From NCBI GenBank assembly GCA_016125475.1, contig WGLR01000018.1, positions 1 through 64,000 of the forward strand: a DNA stretch of 64,000 nt, read 5' to 3'. The notes under the pieces are model-generated. The model was not told the origin of the DNA, ran no database searches, and was given only the letters and a program-made list of their open reading frames with translations. The translations under genes were made by a program, and so were the position numbers. Origin of the DNA: Betaproteobacteria bacterium (GTDB lineage: Bacteria; Pseudomonadota; Gammaproteobacteria; Burkholderiales; Ga0077523). Below are positions 1 to 9,128 of the stretch, piece after piece. Every line of letters starts with the position of its first letter. Position 1 is the stretch's first letter.

Positions 1-189
1 CCGTGTGAGCCGTGGTGCGCCGTGCGCACCCCACGGATGGCGGTAGTCGCGGTGTTCGCAGGGTGGCCACGGGCCACGCGGTGCGAGGGTCCGCGCAAGT
101 TGGGAGGTGCCGTGTGAGCCGTGGTGCGCCGTGCGCACCCTACGGATGGCGGTGATTGCGGTGTTTCGTAGGGTGGCCACGGGCCACGC
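1..189. repeat. two direct copies of a palindromic intergenic repeat
   Basis: Two near-identical units of about 80 bases begin at 1 and at 110 and differ by a few substitutions and one inserted base. Each unit holds two hairpins: GGTGCGC-CGT-GCGCACC (first copy about 15-31) and GTGGCC-ACG-GGCCAC (first copy about 64-78). No reading frame is shared. The same GTGCGCA/TGCGCAC core followed by CCTACG recurs at 44058-44118. This looks like a non-coding interspersed palindromic element upstream of the nicotinate phosphoribosyltransferase gene. The left copy may continue beyond the window. The remaining bases up to 282 hold a TTGACA-like hexamer at 214-219 but no convincing -10 box. Confidence 0.75.
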
Positions 190-282
190 CGCATGGCAGT
201 CGCCGCGATTTGCTTGACAGTCATCAAACCTGACGCCAGCACGTTGTCCTAGTCTCATTGCGAAAACCGCGGACCGGACCTC

Positions 283-1638
283 ATGAATCCTCTTTCCAGC
301 CCGTTGCTCACGGACCTCTACCAGCTCACGATGCTGCAGGCGTACGGCGATGCCGGCATGAACGACGTGGCGGTGTTCGAGGTGTTCGTGCGCAAGCTCC
401 CGCGCGAGCGCAACTTCCTGGTCGCGGCCGGGCTCGAGCAGGTCCTCGAATACATCACGGCGTTTCACTTCTCGGCCGAGGAACTCGCGTGGATCGAGGA
501 CAGCGGCCTGTTCCGGCAGGGCTTCACCGACCACCTCGCGAACCTCCGGTTCACGGGCGAGGTGCACGCGATGCCGGAGGGCACGATCTTCTTCCCGAAC
601 GAGCCCATCCTCCGCGTGACGGCCCCGATGATGGAAGCCCAGATCCTGGAAACGCGCGTGGTGAACCTGCTGCACCTGCAGACGCTGATCGCGTCGAAGG
701 CGGCCCGCTGCACGCTCGCCGCGGACGGACGCGGCCTCGTGGACTTCGGCCTTCGCCGCGCGCACGGTGCCGAAGCGGGGCTCTATGCCGCGCGCGCGAG
801 CTATCTCGCGGGCTTCACCGGCACGGCCACCACGCTCGCGGGGCCGATGTTCGGCATTCCCGTATTCGGGACGATGGCGCACTCCTTCGTGCAGGCGCAT
901 GCGGACGAGGCGGACGCGTTCGAGCACTTTGCCCGGTCCTTCCCGGACAACGCCGTCCTGCTCGTGGACACCTACGACACCGCAGAGGCTGCACGCACCG
1001 TCGTCGAGCTCCTGCCCAGGTTCGTCGCGCACGGGATCACGCCGAAGGGCGTCCGGCTCGACAGCGGCGATCTCGACGCCCTCTCCCGCGAGGTGCGCAC
1101 GATTCTCGACGAAGGCGGCCTGCGCGACACGACGATCTTCGCGAGCGGCAACCTGGACGAAACGCGCATCCGCGAACTCGTGGCGGCTGGTGCGCCCATC
1201 GACAGTTTCGGCGTCGGCACGGCACTGGTCACGTCGTCGGACGCGCCGAGTCTCGACATGGTCTACAAGCTCGAGGAATACGCGGGACGACCACGGCGCA
1301 AGCGTTCGACAGGGAAGGCGACGTGGCCCGGGCGCAAGCAGGTGTACCGGCAGTACGCGCCCGACGGACGTTTCGAGCGCGATGTCGTCGCCCTGGAAGG
1401 CGAGCCGCAGCCGGGCGAGCCCCTCCTGACCCCCGTGCTGCACGGGAAGGACAGGCTGCAGCCGCCTCCGACGCTGTCGCAGATCCGCGAGAGGGCCCAG
1501 GCCGGCCTGGCCCGGCTTCCGGATGCCCTGCGACTGGCGGAGCACGCGCGTCGCCCGTATCCCGTCTCGATCAGTCCGGTGCTGCGCCACCTTGCCGAGG
1601 AGGTCGACAGCATGACCGGGGCGAAGAGCGGCGTGTGA
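283..1638 (+). CDS. pncB: nicotinate phosphoribosyltransferase
   Basis: Converts nicotinate, PRPP and ATP into nicotinate mononucleotide in the cytoplasmic Preiss-Handler NAD salvage route. The 451-residue protein opens with the family signature TDLYQLTML near residue 10 and carries GFTGTATTLAGPMFGIPVFGT around residues 172-192 and the PRPP-site VRLDSGDLD around residues 258-266. Its length fits the bacterial/plant-like branch. ATG 283 is used because conservation begins right there; no strong ribosome site is visible. It stands alone, convergent with the next gene, whose stop lies 9 bases away. A longer reading frame on the same strand (258-1757) is a shadow without family features. Confidence 0.93.
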   Translation: MNPLSSPLLTDLYQLTMLQAYGDAGMNDVAVFEVFVRKLPRERNFLVAAGLEQVLEYITAFHFSAEELAWIEDSGLFRQGFTDHLANLRFTGEVHAMPEGTIFFPNEPILRVTAPMMEAQILETRVVNLLHLQTLIASKAARCTLAADGRGLVDFGLRRAHGAEAGLYAARASYLAGFTGTATTLAGPMFGIPVFGTMAHSFVQAHADEADAFEHFARSFPDNAVLLVDTYDTAEAARTVVELLPRFVAHGITPKGVRLDSGDLDALSREVRTILDEGGLRDTTIFASGNLDETRIRELVAAGAPIDSFGVGTALVTSSDAPSLDMVYKLEEYAGRPRRKRSTGKATWPGRKQVYRQYAPDGRFERDVVALEGEPQPGEPLLTPVLHGKDRLQPPPTLSQIRERAQAGLARLPDALRLAEHARRPYPVSISPVLRHLAEEVDSMTGAKSGV

Positions 1639-1647
1639 TTCCCGGGG

Positions 1648-2331
1648 TCAGTGCCCCGCGAGCAGGGAAAACCCGGCCCGCACCGTCCAGAACCACGCCG
1701 CCGTGCCGCCGAGGAATCCTGCGGCACACAGCAGCGACGCCAGCGCGTAGCCCTTGAGGCCCGGCGCACGCGCGTCCGCCCGCGGCAGTTCCTCCCGATA
1801 GGCATTGGCGATCGGGGCGATCAGGCACGCGTGCACCGCGTGCAGGACGGGAAGCAGCACCAGCAGGGAGCCCCACTGGCCGGTCGCGCCGAGTCGCACG
1901 AGCGCGAAGGCGGGCTCCGTGATCGCGACGAGCCCCGCCACGACGAAGATCGGAACGGTCTTCCAGCGGTATCGGTACAGCAGCCATGCCCAGACGCACG
2001 CGAGCGCGCCGAGACCGCCGATCCACAGGAGCGCCGTCGCGACGGGATGCTGACCCAGTGCGCCCTGCAGCATCGTCGCGAACGGCATCGCGACCAGCGT
2101 CCCCCACACGACCGACACGAGCACGAAATGCGCGGGGCGGCCGCGTCTTCCCCGTCGCGGACGGACGAGCTGCGGCTGCCAGACGAGCACGCCGGTCAGG
2201 CCGTACAGCACGAAATGCCAGATGTAGGCAGGGTTCGCGTCCAGCAGGATCACGTACGAGAAAGTCATCCAGGCGCCGTAGAGGAGGACGGCGACGAGCG
2301 GAATCGGCGACAGCGCGCGGAGCAGAGGCAT
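1648..2331 (-). CDS. multi-spanning membrane protein of unknown function
   Basis: A 227-residue hydrophobic protein with about six membrane segments separated by short basic loops (for example the Arg-rich loop around residues 57-66) and a short C-terminal tail. I do not recognise a family and see no catalytic motif. It lies 34 bases downstream of the CoA-transferase on the same strand, so the two may share a transcript. The acyl-CoA context does not by itself suggest a substrate. A small transporter or a membrane-anchored accessory protein are both possible. Confidence 0.7.
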   Translation of the reverse strand: MPLLRALSPIPLVAVLLYGAWMTFSYVILLDANPAYIWHFVLYGLTGVLVWQPQLVRPRRGRRGRPAHFVLVSVVWGTLVAMPFATMLQGALGQHPVATALLWIGGLGALACVWAWLLYRYRWKTVPIFVVAGLVAITEPAFALVRLGATGQWGSLLVLLPVLHAVHACLIAPIANAYREELPRADARAPGLKGYALASLLCAAGFLGGTAAWFWTVRAGFSLLAGH

Positions 2332-2365
2332 GGAGCGGGTTGGCGGTTGTTCGTCCGGGGTCGTC

Positions 2366-3589
2366 TCAGAGCACGCGCGCTTCGCGCAGCGCGCTCACGG
2401 CGGCCTCGTCGAGACCGAGGACCGTTCGCAGGACGTCCTCGGTGTGCTGGCCGAGCATCGGCGGCGCCGACGCGTAGGAGACCGGTGTCTCGGACAGCTT
2501 GATCGGGCTGCCGACGAGCGGCACGGTACCGGCGGCGGGATGCGGGAGGTCGATGCGCATGCCGCGATGCTGGACCTGGGGGTCCGCGAACGCCTGCGCG
2601 AGATTGTTGATCGGGCCGCAGGGCACCCCGACGGCCTCGAGCGATTCCACCCAGAACTGCATCGGGTGCAGCGCGATCATCTTCTCGATGATCGGGATCA
2701 GTTCCTCGCGGTGTTTCACGCGGGCGGGGTTCGTCGTGAACCGCGGATCCTTCGGCAGGTCCGGGCGGCCCATCACGTCGCAGAGCCGCGCGAACTGCCC
2801 GTCGTTGCCGACCGCGACGATCACGTAGCCGTCGGCTGCGGCGAAGGTCTGATAGGGCACCACGTTGGGGTGCGCGTTGCCCGAGCGTCCGGGCGGCCGG
2901 CCCGACGCGAGATAGTTCATCGCCATGTTCGCGGTCATCGCGACCTGCGTGTCGAGCAGCGCGAGGTCCACGTGCTGCCCGCGCCCGCTCACGTCCCGCT
3001 GCGCGAGCGCGGCGAGCACGCCGACGGTCGCGTACATGCCGGTCATGAGGTCCGCCACCGCGACCCCGACCTTCTGCGGGCCGCCGCCGGGGCGGTCGTC
3101 GCGTTCCCCGGTGATGCTCATGAGGCCGCCCATGCCCTGGATCATGAAGTCGTAGCCCGGTCGCGAGGCGTACGGCCCCGACTGACCGAACCCCGTGATG
3201 GAGCAGTAGACGAGGCGGGGGTTCAGGGCGTGGAGCGACTCGTAGTCGAGCCCGTACTGCTTCAGGCCGCCGACCTTGTAGTTCTCGAGCAGGATGTCCG
3301 ACTTCCCGGCGAGTGCGCGCACGATTTCCTGGCCCTCGGGCTTCGAGATGTCGACCGTCACCGACTTCTTGCCGCGGTTGGCCGCCATGAAGTAGGCCGC
3401 CTCGCCCGTGTCCTCGCCCTGCGGGTCCTTCATCCACGGCGGCCCCCACGTGCGCGTGTCGTCGCCGGCACCCGGTCTTTCCACCTTGATGACCTCGGCG
3501 CCGAGGTCGGCCAGTATCTGCCCGCACCACGGGCCGGCGAGGATGCGGGACAGGTCGAGAACGCGTATGTGGGAGAGTGCGGCAGGCAT
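2366..3589 (-). CDS. CaiB/BaiF (family III) CoA-transferase
   Basis: A 407-residue cytoplasmic enzyme of the formyl-CoA/carnitine CoA-transferase family, which moves CoA from an acyl-CoA donor to a carboxylic acid through an enzyme-bound anhydride. The N-terminal V-L-D-L-S-R-I-L-A-G-P-W segment (residues 10-21), the N-R-G-K-K-S motif (71-76), and the Asp in V-A-V-A-D (residue 180, the position of the family's catalytic Asp) are all present. Start ATG 3589 matches the start of conservation; a longer frame to 3826 runs into the divergent cyclase gene and is rejected. The substrate cannot be read from sequence. It is divergent from the cyclase-family gene, with 148 bases between them. Confidence 0.9.
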   Translation of the reverse strand: MPAALSHIRVLDLSRILAGPWCGQILADLGAEVIKVERPGAGDDTRTWGPPWMKDPQGEDTGEAAYFMAANRGKKSVTVDISKPEGQEIVRALAGKSDILLENYKVGGLKQYGLDYESLHALNPRLVYCSITGFGQSGPYASRPGYDFMIQGMGGLMSITGERDDRPGGGPQKVGVAVADLMTGMYATVGVLAALAQRDVSGRGQHVDLALLDTQVAMTANMAMNYLASGRPPGRSGNAHPNVVPYQTFAAADGYVIVAVGNDGQFARLCDVMGRPDLPKDPRFTTNPARVKHREELIPIIEKMIALHPMQFWVESLEAVGVPCGPINNLAQAFADPQVQHRGMRIDLPHPAAGTVPLVGSPIKLSETPVSYASAPPMLGQHTEDVLRTVLGLDEAAVSALREARVL

Positions 3590-3737
3590 CGTTGTGCAGA
3601 TCCGTTCGATCGGACTTCGGGCGGGTTCGCGATGGTGGGCGATGGTAACCCGGAACCGTGCGTGCACCGGCCCGAAGCGCGTCGGGGACGCGCAGTAGAA
3701 TCCGGGCTCCACGGAACGAGCGAGAGGGGGAGGGACG

Positions 3738-4781
3738 ATGAATCCAAGATGGAAGCGGCGGCCGGAGGGCTCGACCTGGGGCGACTTCGGACCGGACGAC
3801 GAACTCGGGCGGATCAACCTGCTCACGCCCGAGAAGGTGCGTCAGGGTGTGGCCGAGGTGCGCGAGGGCATCAGCTTCTGCCTCTCGCTGCCGCTCGACT
3901 ATCCCGGCGGGAGCAAGCTCAATCCGCGGCGCGGGCCGCCCACGCTGCGGCCGACGATGCGCGACGGCCTGCAGAACATGAACTTCCCGCTCGGCAACCT
4001 GGATGGCGGGCGCAGCACGGACGTGGTCTGCGACGACCAGGTGCTCCTCACGCTGCAGTACTCGACGCAGTGGGACTCGCTCGCGCACGTCGGTTCGCAG
4101 TTCGACGCGGACGACGACGGCGTGGCGGAGATCGTCTTCTACAACGGCTTCCGGGCGAACGAGCACATCGTGGGCCCCGTGATCCACCACGCGGATCACG
4201 AGGAACCCTGCGGCGAGCACATGGGTGCGCTGAAGCTCTCCATCTCGAACTTCGCGCAGAAGCCGATCCAGGGGCGCGGCGTGATGCTCGACTTCTTCGC
4301 GCACTTCGGTGCCGGACGCCGGGCGCTCTCCTGCGACGACGTGCAGCGCGTGATCGACGCGGACCGCGTGGAGATCGAGAAGGGCGACCTGCTCGTCGTG
4401 CGCACGGGCTTCTCGGATTTCATCATGGAGATGAACCGCGAACCGGACATGGCGAAGCTCGACTCGGTCGCGATGGGTTTCGACGGCCGCGACGAGCGTC
4501 TGCTCCAGTGGATCACGGACAGCGGTATCGCCGCGATCTGCGCGGACAACTACGCGGTCGAGTTCTATCCGCCGCGTGACATCCCGGGGAAGGGGCCGCA
4601 CCTGCCGCTGCACGAGCACTGCCTGTTCAAGCTCGGCGTGCCGCTCGGCGAGATCTGGTGGCTCAAGGACCTCGGCGAGTGGCTGCGCGCGAACGGCCGC
4701 ACCCGCTTCCTGCTCACGGCGCCACCGCTGCGCCTGCCCGGTGCGGTCGGGTCGCCCGTCACGCCCGTGGCCACCGTCTGA
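3738..4781 (+). CDS. cyclase-family metal-dependent hydrolase
   Basis: A 347-residue protein of the cyclase/kynurenine-formamidase-like family (COG1878), zinc or manganese hydrolases of amides and lactones. The metal region reads TQWDSLAHVGSQFDAD (about residues 111-126), the form found in longer bacterial members, instead of the textbook H-x-G-T-H-x-D. A strong ribosome site (GAGGGGGAGGG) ends 4 bases before ATG 3738, and a TAGAAT -10-like box lies at 3696-3701. The oxaloacetate decarboxylase follows 157 bases later on the same strand. The family includes kynurenine formamidases and isatin-hydrolase-like enzymes; the true substrate is unknown. Confidence 0.85.
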   Translation: MNPRWKRRPEGSTWGDFGPDDELGRINLLTPEKVRQGVAEVREGISFCLSLPLDYPGGSKLNPRRGPPTLRPTMRDGLQNMNFPLGNLDGGRSTDVVCDDQVLLTLQYSTQWDSLAHVGSQFDADDDGVAEIVFYNGFRANEHIVGPVIHHADHEEPCGEHMGALKLSISNFAQKPIQGRGVMLDFFAHFGAGRRALSCDDVQRVIDADRVEIEKGDLLVVRTGFSDFIMEMNREPDMAKLDSVAMGFDGRDERLLQWITDSGIAAICADNYAVEFYPPRDIPGKGPHLPLHEHCLFKLGVPLGEIWWLKDLGEWLRANGRTRFLLTAPPLRLPGAVGSPVTPVATV

Positions 4782-4938
4782 CCGCGGGACTGTGCACGCG
4801 AAGCCGCCGGGTGCGTTACCGCCTTACGGGGCCGAGTGCCCCGCCCGGCGCCTTCCGCGCGCCGTCCCGAGACCTTCCTGCAGTCCGGCCCGTCTTCCTG
4901 TGCCCCGACCGGCCTGATCCCTTCCGGAGACCCTGAAC

Positions 4939-5802
4939 ATGTCCCGCTGGACCGAACGACGCCATCGCTTCCGTGCCCTTCTGTCGGGAGACCGCTGTGT
5001 CAACCCGGGCTCGGTGTTCGACCCGCTTTCCGCACGCATCGCGGAGGACCTCGGCTTCGAAGTCGGGATGTTCGCGGGGTCGATCGCGTCGCTCACCGTT
5101 CTCGGTGCGCCGGATCTCATCGTGCTCACGCTCACGGAGTTCGCCGAGCAGGCCCACCGGATCTGTCGCGCGACCGAGATGCCGCTGCTCTGCGACGCGG
5201 ATCACGGCTACGGCAACGCGCTGAACGTGATGCGCACCATCGAGGAACTGGAAACCGCGGGCGTCTCGGCGCTCTCGATCGAGGACACGGATCTCCCGCA
5301 GCCCTACGGTCTGCAGGGCAAGCAGCGACTCCTCAGCGTGCAGGAAGGAACCGGCAAGATGCGCGCTGCGCTCGCCGCGCGGCGGGACCCCGGCCTCGTC
5401 ATCGCGGGGCGCACGAGCGCGCCTGCCATCACCGGCGTCGCGGACGCCATCGTGCGCGCGAAGGCCTACGAGGCGGCAGGGGTCGACGCGGTGTTTCTCG
5501 TGGGCGTGAAATCGAAGGCGGACCTCGATGCCATCGCCGCGGAGGTGGACGTCCCGCTCATCCTCGGCAGCGCGGGCAAGGACGTCATGGACCTCGAGTA
5601 CCTCGCGACGCGCGGCGTGCGCGTGTGCCTGCAGGGACACCAGCCGTTCATGGCGGCCGTGCAGGCGGTGTACGAGACCCTCAAGGCGCTTCGCGAGGGC
5701 ACGGCGCCCGCCCAGCTTCAGGGCGTGGCCGGCGACGAGCTCATGAAGCGCGTGATGCGCAACGCGGACTACGCGAACTGGACGAAGGACTGGCTCGCGT
5801 AG
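4939..5802 (+). CDS. oxaloacetate decarboxylase, PEP mutase/isocitrate lyase superfamily
   Basis: A 287-residue alpha/beta-barrel enzyme closely resembling the PA4872-type oxaloacetate decarboxylases, which convert oxaloacetate to pyruvate and CO2. Visible features are N-P-G-S-V-F-D-P-L-S-A-R near residues 22-33, the metal-binding D-A-D-H-G-Y-G-N-A (around 90-98), S-I-E-D-T (around 114) and A-G-R-T near 155. The PA4872 subgroup lacks the Cys-bearing K-R-C-G-H loop of isocitrate lyases, and so does this protein. Cytoplasmic. It sits downstream of the cyclase-family gene and is convergent with putA, stop to stop within 18 bases. A methylisocitrate-lyase label is less likely. Confidence 0.87.
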   Translation: MSRWTERRHRFRALLSGDRCVNPGSVFDPLSARIAEDLGFEVGMFAGSIASLTVLGAPDLIVLTLTEFAEQAHRICRATEMPLLCDADHGYGNALNVMRTIEELETAGVSALSIEDTDLPQPYGLQGKQRLLSVQEGTGKMRAALAARRDPGLVIAGRTSAPAITGVADAIVRAKAYEAAGVDAVFLVGVKSKADLDAIAAEVDVPLILGSAGKDVMDLEYLATRGVRVCLQGHQPFMAAVQAVYETLKALREGTAPAQLQGVAGDELMKRVMRNADYANWTKDWLA

Positions 5803-5820
5803 CGTCGTCACCAGGACGGC

Positions 5821-8800
5821 TCACGGTCCCGGGCCGTCGTCCCCCGCCCCGCTGCAACCCGAAAGTCGCGGCGCTTCCTCCAGCGACATGAGCGTCGCGT
5901 TGCCACCGCTCGCGGTCGTGTTCACGGTGAACGTCCGCTCGACCGCGAATCGCGGCAGGTAGTTCGGACCGCCGGCCTTGGGTCCCGTGCCGGACAGACC
6001 TTCTCCCCCGAACGGCTGCACGCCGATCACCGCGCCGATCATGTTGCGGTTCACGTAGGTGTTGCCGGCGCGCACGCGGCGATGGATGTACCGCGCGCGG
6101 GAATCGATGCGCGTGTGGATGCCGAGCGTGAGTCCGTAGCGCGTGGCGTTGATCGCGTCGAGAACCTGGTCGAGGTCCTTCGCGCGGTAGCGCACCACGT
6201 GCAGGACGGGACCGAACACTTCGCGCTCGAGCCACCGGATGTCGGGGATCTCGGCGAGGACGGGTGCGAAGTACGTGCCGTGCACGCAGTCGGCAGGAAG
6301 CGCCGGCTCGTGCAGGACACGGGCTTCGTGGCGCAGCCGCTCGACGTGGCGCGCGAGCGTCGTTACGGCATCCGCGTCGATCACGGGGCCGATGTCCGTC
6401 CTCACGAGACCGGGGTCGCCGATCACGAGTTCGTCCATCGCGCCCGCGAGCATCTCGAGGATGCGCGGCGCGACGTCCTCCTGCAGGAACAGCACGCGCA
6501 GGCACGAGCAGCGCTGCCCCGCGCTGCGGAACGCGGACGTCACGACGTCCGCGACGACCTGCTCCGGCAGGGCCGACGAATCCACGATCATCGCGTTCTG
6601 GCCGCCGGTCTCGGCGATGAGCGGCACGATCGGTGCACCGCGATCGGCCAGTGTGCGCGCGATCGCCTCTGCCGTCGTCGTCGACCCCGTGAAGGCGACC
6701 CCGTCGACCCTGCCGTCCCCGACGAGGCGGGTGCCCAGCGTCTCGCCGTCACCCGGCAGGAGATGCAGCACGTCGGGAGGGACTCCGGCCTCGTGGAGGA
6801 TCCGCACGACGCGGGCCGCGACGAGCGGCGTCTGCTCGGCCGGCTTCGCGACGACGGCGTTGCCCGCGGCGAGCGCGGCGGCGATCTGCCCCGTGAATAT
6901 CGCGACCGGGAAGTTCCAGGGGCTGATGCACGCGAACACGCCGCGACCGTGGAGCGACAGGGTGTTGGTCTCTCCCGTGGGACCGCGCATCGTCTCCGGC
7001 GCCGCGAAGAGTGTCCGTGCCTGTTGCGCGTAGTAGCGGCACGCGTCCACGGCTTCCCGGACCTCCGACAGCGAGTCCTCGAGTGTCCTGCCGGCCTCGC
7101 GCACGCACAGGCCCACCAGCACGTCGCGTCGCGATTCGAGGAGATCGGCGGCACGATCGAGACAGTCCGCGCGTGCACCGCCCCCCCTCGAGTCCCATTC
7201 CCGGCACGCACCCGAGGCCAGCGAGAGTGCCTGGTTGAGGTCCATCTCCGTCGCGGGGCGCACGGTCCCGGTCGTCCGGCGCCTGTCGGCGGGATCGTGA
7301 ACCGGCACCCCGTCGCCCGCCGACATCCTGCCGCCGATGACCGGGCCCGAGGCGTGCACGGTGGTCCACGCGTCTTCCAGGGACGACGCGAGCGCGGCGA
7401 GGTCCGCGGGATCCGACAGGTCCACCCCGCGGGAATTGGCGCGCTCCGGCGCGAAGATCTGCCCTGGGAGCGGAATGCGGGGATGCGGGACCGATTTGAG
7501 CGACGCGACGCGGTCGACCGGATCGGCGACGACGGCCGCCGCGGGCATCTCGGCGTGCACGATGCGGTTCACGAACGAGGTGTTCGCGCCATTCTCGAGC
7601 AGGCGGCGCACGAGATAGGCGAGCAGGTCCTCGTGCCCGCCCACGGGCGCATAGACGCGGCACGTGACGCGTGATCCGTCGGGCGACTCCCGAAGCGTGT
7701 CGTAGAGCGGCTGCCCCATGCCGTGGAGACGCTGGAATTCCAGGGGGCGATGCGGTCCGGCGAGTTCGAGCACGGTCGACACGGTGTGCGCGTTGTGCGT
7801 GGCGAACTGCGGATGGATCGCGTCGCCTGCCGCGAGCAGGCGTGCCGCGCACGCGAGGTAGGAGACGTCCGTGTTCTCCTTCCGCGTGAACACCGGGTAG
7901 CCGTCGAGCCCCCGTTCCTGCGCGCGCTTGATCTCCGTGTCCCAGTAGGCGCCCTTGACGAGCCGCACCATGAGCCGCCTGCCGGTCGACCGCGCGAGCT
8001 GCGCGGCCCAGTCGACGACCGCCGGTGCGCGCTTCTGATAGGCCTGGACGGCCAGACCGAGTCCGTCCCACCCGCGCAGGGCGGGTTCGCGGGCCACCGA
8101 CGCGATGAGGCGCAGCGAAAGGTCGAGCCGGTCGGCCTCCTCGGCGTCGATGCAGAGGGCGATGCCGCGGGCCTTCGCGGCGCGGGCGAGGGCGGTCACG
8201 CTCGCACCGAGTTCGGGCAGCACGCGCTCGTGCTGTCCGGGTTCGAATCGCGGATGCAGCGCGGACAGCTTCACCGAGATCCCGGGCGCGGTCACGGGGT
8301 CGGTGCGGCTCTCCGCGCGACCGATGGCCGCGATGGCGCGTTCGTAGCGGCCGAAGTATCGCTCGGCGTCGGCCTGGGTGAGCGCGGCCTCCCCGAGCAT
8401 GTCGAACGAGTACAGGTCTCCGCGCCGCACCGCGGGCGACGCGCGTTCGAGGGCTTCTTCGATCGTCCGGCCCATCACGAACTGGCGTCCGAGGATCCGC
8501 ATCGCCTGCCTGAGGGCCCTGCGCACGACCGGTTCACCGGCACGACCGACGAACCGTCGCAGCCAGCCGGCGTGGTCGCGCGTGTCGGACTCGGACAGGG
8601 ACATGATCCGGCCCGTCAGCAGGAGCGCCCAGGTCGACGCGTTCACGAACGCCGAACTGCCTTCGCCGAGGTGCGCGGCCCAGTCCGCGCCCGCGAGCTT
8701 GTCGCCGATCAGGCGGGTCGCCGTGTCCGCATCGGGAATCCGCAGCAGGGACTCCGCCAGGCACATGAGCATCACGCCTTCGTGCGTGCCCAGGTCGTAT

Positions 8801-9015
8801 TCCGACAGAAAGGCGTCAAGACCGTCGCGACTCGTGTCCCGCGCGCGGATCGCCTCCACCCAGCGTGCTGCGCGCTCGACGGCCCGCGCGCGTGCCGGCC
8901 CCTCGAGCGGGATCGCGGCGAGCAGCCCGAGCACGCACGAGCGCTCGTCGGCGCGATACAGACGGTTGATCGGCGCAAGCTCGGCGTCGAGCGGCGGAAC
9001 GGTCCCTGCGAACAT
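5821..9015 (-). CDS. putA: bifunctional proline dehydrogenase / L-glutamate gamma-semialdehyde dehydrogenase
   Basis: A 1064-residue enzyme oxidising proline to glutamate in two coupled steps. The FAD-linked proline dehydrogenase barrel covers roughly residues 150-460 (L-V-K-G-A-Y-W-D, A-T-H-N-A-H-T and F-Q-R-L-H-G-M-G segments). The NAD-dependent aldehyde dehydrogenase covers about 540-1020 (S-P-W-N-F-P, F-T-G-S, E-T-G-G-Q-N, catalytic Cys 836 in G-Q-R-C-S-C). There is no N-terminal ribbon-helix-helix domain, so it should not repress its own gene, and no long C-terminal extension: a type A, bifunctional PutA. ATG 9015 is preferred; a GTG at 9090 would add 25 non-conserved residues. The amidohydrolase gene lies 113 bases upstream on the same strand. 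Confidence 0.95.
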   Translation of the reverse strand: MFAGTVPPLDAELAPINRLYRADERSCVLGLLAAIPLEGPARARAVERAARWVEAIRARDTSRDGLDAFLSEYDLGTHEGVMLMCLAESLLRIPDADTATRLIGDKLAGADWAAHLGEGSSAFVNASTWALLLTGRIMSLSESDTRDHAGWLRRFVGRAGEPVVRRALRQAMRILGRQFVMGRTIEEALERASPAVRRGDLYSFDMLGEAALTQADAERYFGRYERAIAAIGRAESRTDPVTAPGISVKLSALHPRFEPGQHERVLPELGASVTALARAAKARGIALCIDAEEADRLDLSLRLIASVAREPALRGWDGLGLAVQAYQKRAPAVVDWAAQLARSTGRRLMVRLVKGAYWDTEIKRAQERGLDGYPVFTRKENTDVSYLACAARLLAAGDAIHPQFATHNAHTVSTVLELAGPHRPLEFQRLHGMGQPLYDTLRESPDGSRVTCRVYAPVGGHEDLLAYLVRRLLENGANTSFVNRIVHAEMPAAAVVADPVDRVASLKSVPHPRIPLPGQIFAPERANSRGVDLSDPADLAALASSLEDAWTTVHASGPVIGGRMSAGDGVPVHDPADRRRTTGTVRPATEMDLNQALSLASGACREWDSRGGGARADCLDRAADLLESRRDVLVGLCVREAGRTLEDSLSEVREAVDACRYYAQQARTLFAAPETMRGPTGETNTLSLHGRGVFACISPWNFPVAIFTGQIAAALAAGNAVVAKPAEQTPLVAARVVRILHEAGVPPDVLHLLPGDGETLGTRLVGDGRVDGVAFTGSTTTAEAIARTLADRGAPIVPLIAETGGQNAMIVDSSALPEQVVADVVTSAFRSAGQRCSCLRVLFLQEDVAPRILEMLAGAMDELVIGDPGLVRTDIGPVIDADAVTTLARHVERLRHEARVLHEPALPADCVHGTYFAPVLAEIPDIRWLEREVFGPVLHVVRYRAKDLDQVLDAINATRYGLTLGIHTRIDSRARYIHRRVRAGNTYVNRNMIGAVIGVQPFGGEGLSGTGPKAGGPNYLPRFAVERTFTVNTTASGGNATLMSLEEAPRLSGCSGAGDDGPGP

Positions 9016-9128
9016 GGTGCGAGCCCCCACTTCCGGTCGGATTCGGTCGGGCCGGGTCCCCCTTGGTCCCGAGCCCGACGGCTTTGACACCGGAAGTGCG
9101 CCGGACGTGCCCGCGGAAAGCGATCAGA

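Noticed and set aside
2265-4619. Long open frame on the minus strand through the CoA-transferase and cyclase genes
   Set aside because: Its translation is Arg/His-rich shadow sequence typical of GC-rich DNA; real genes with family motifs occupy other frames.
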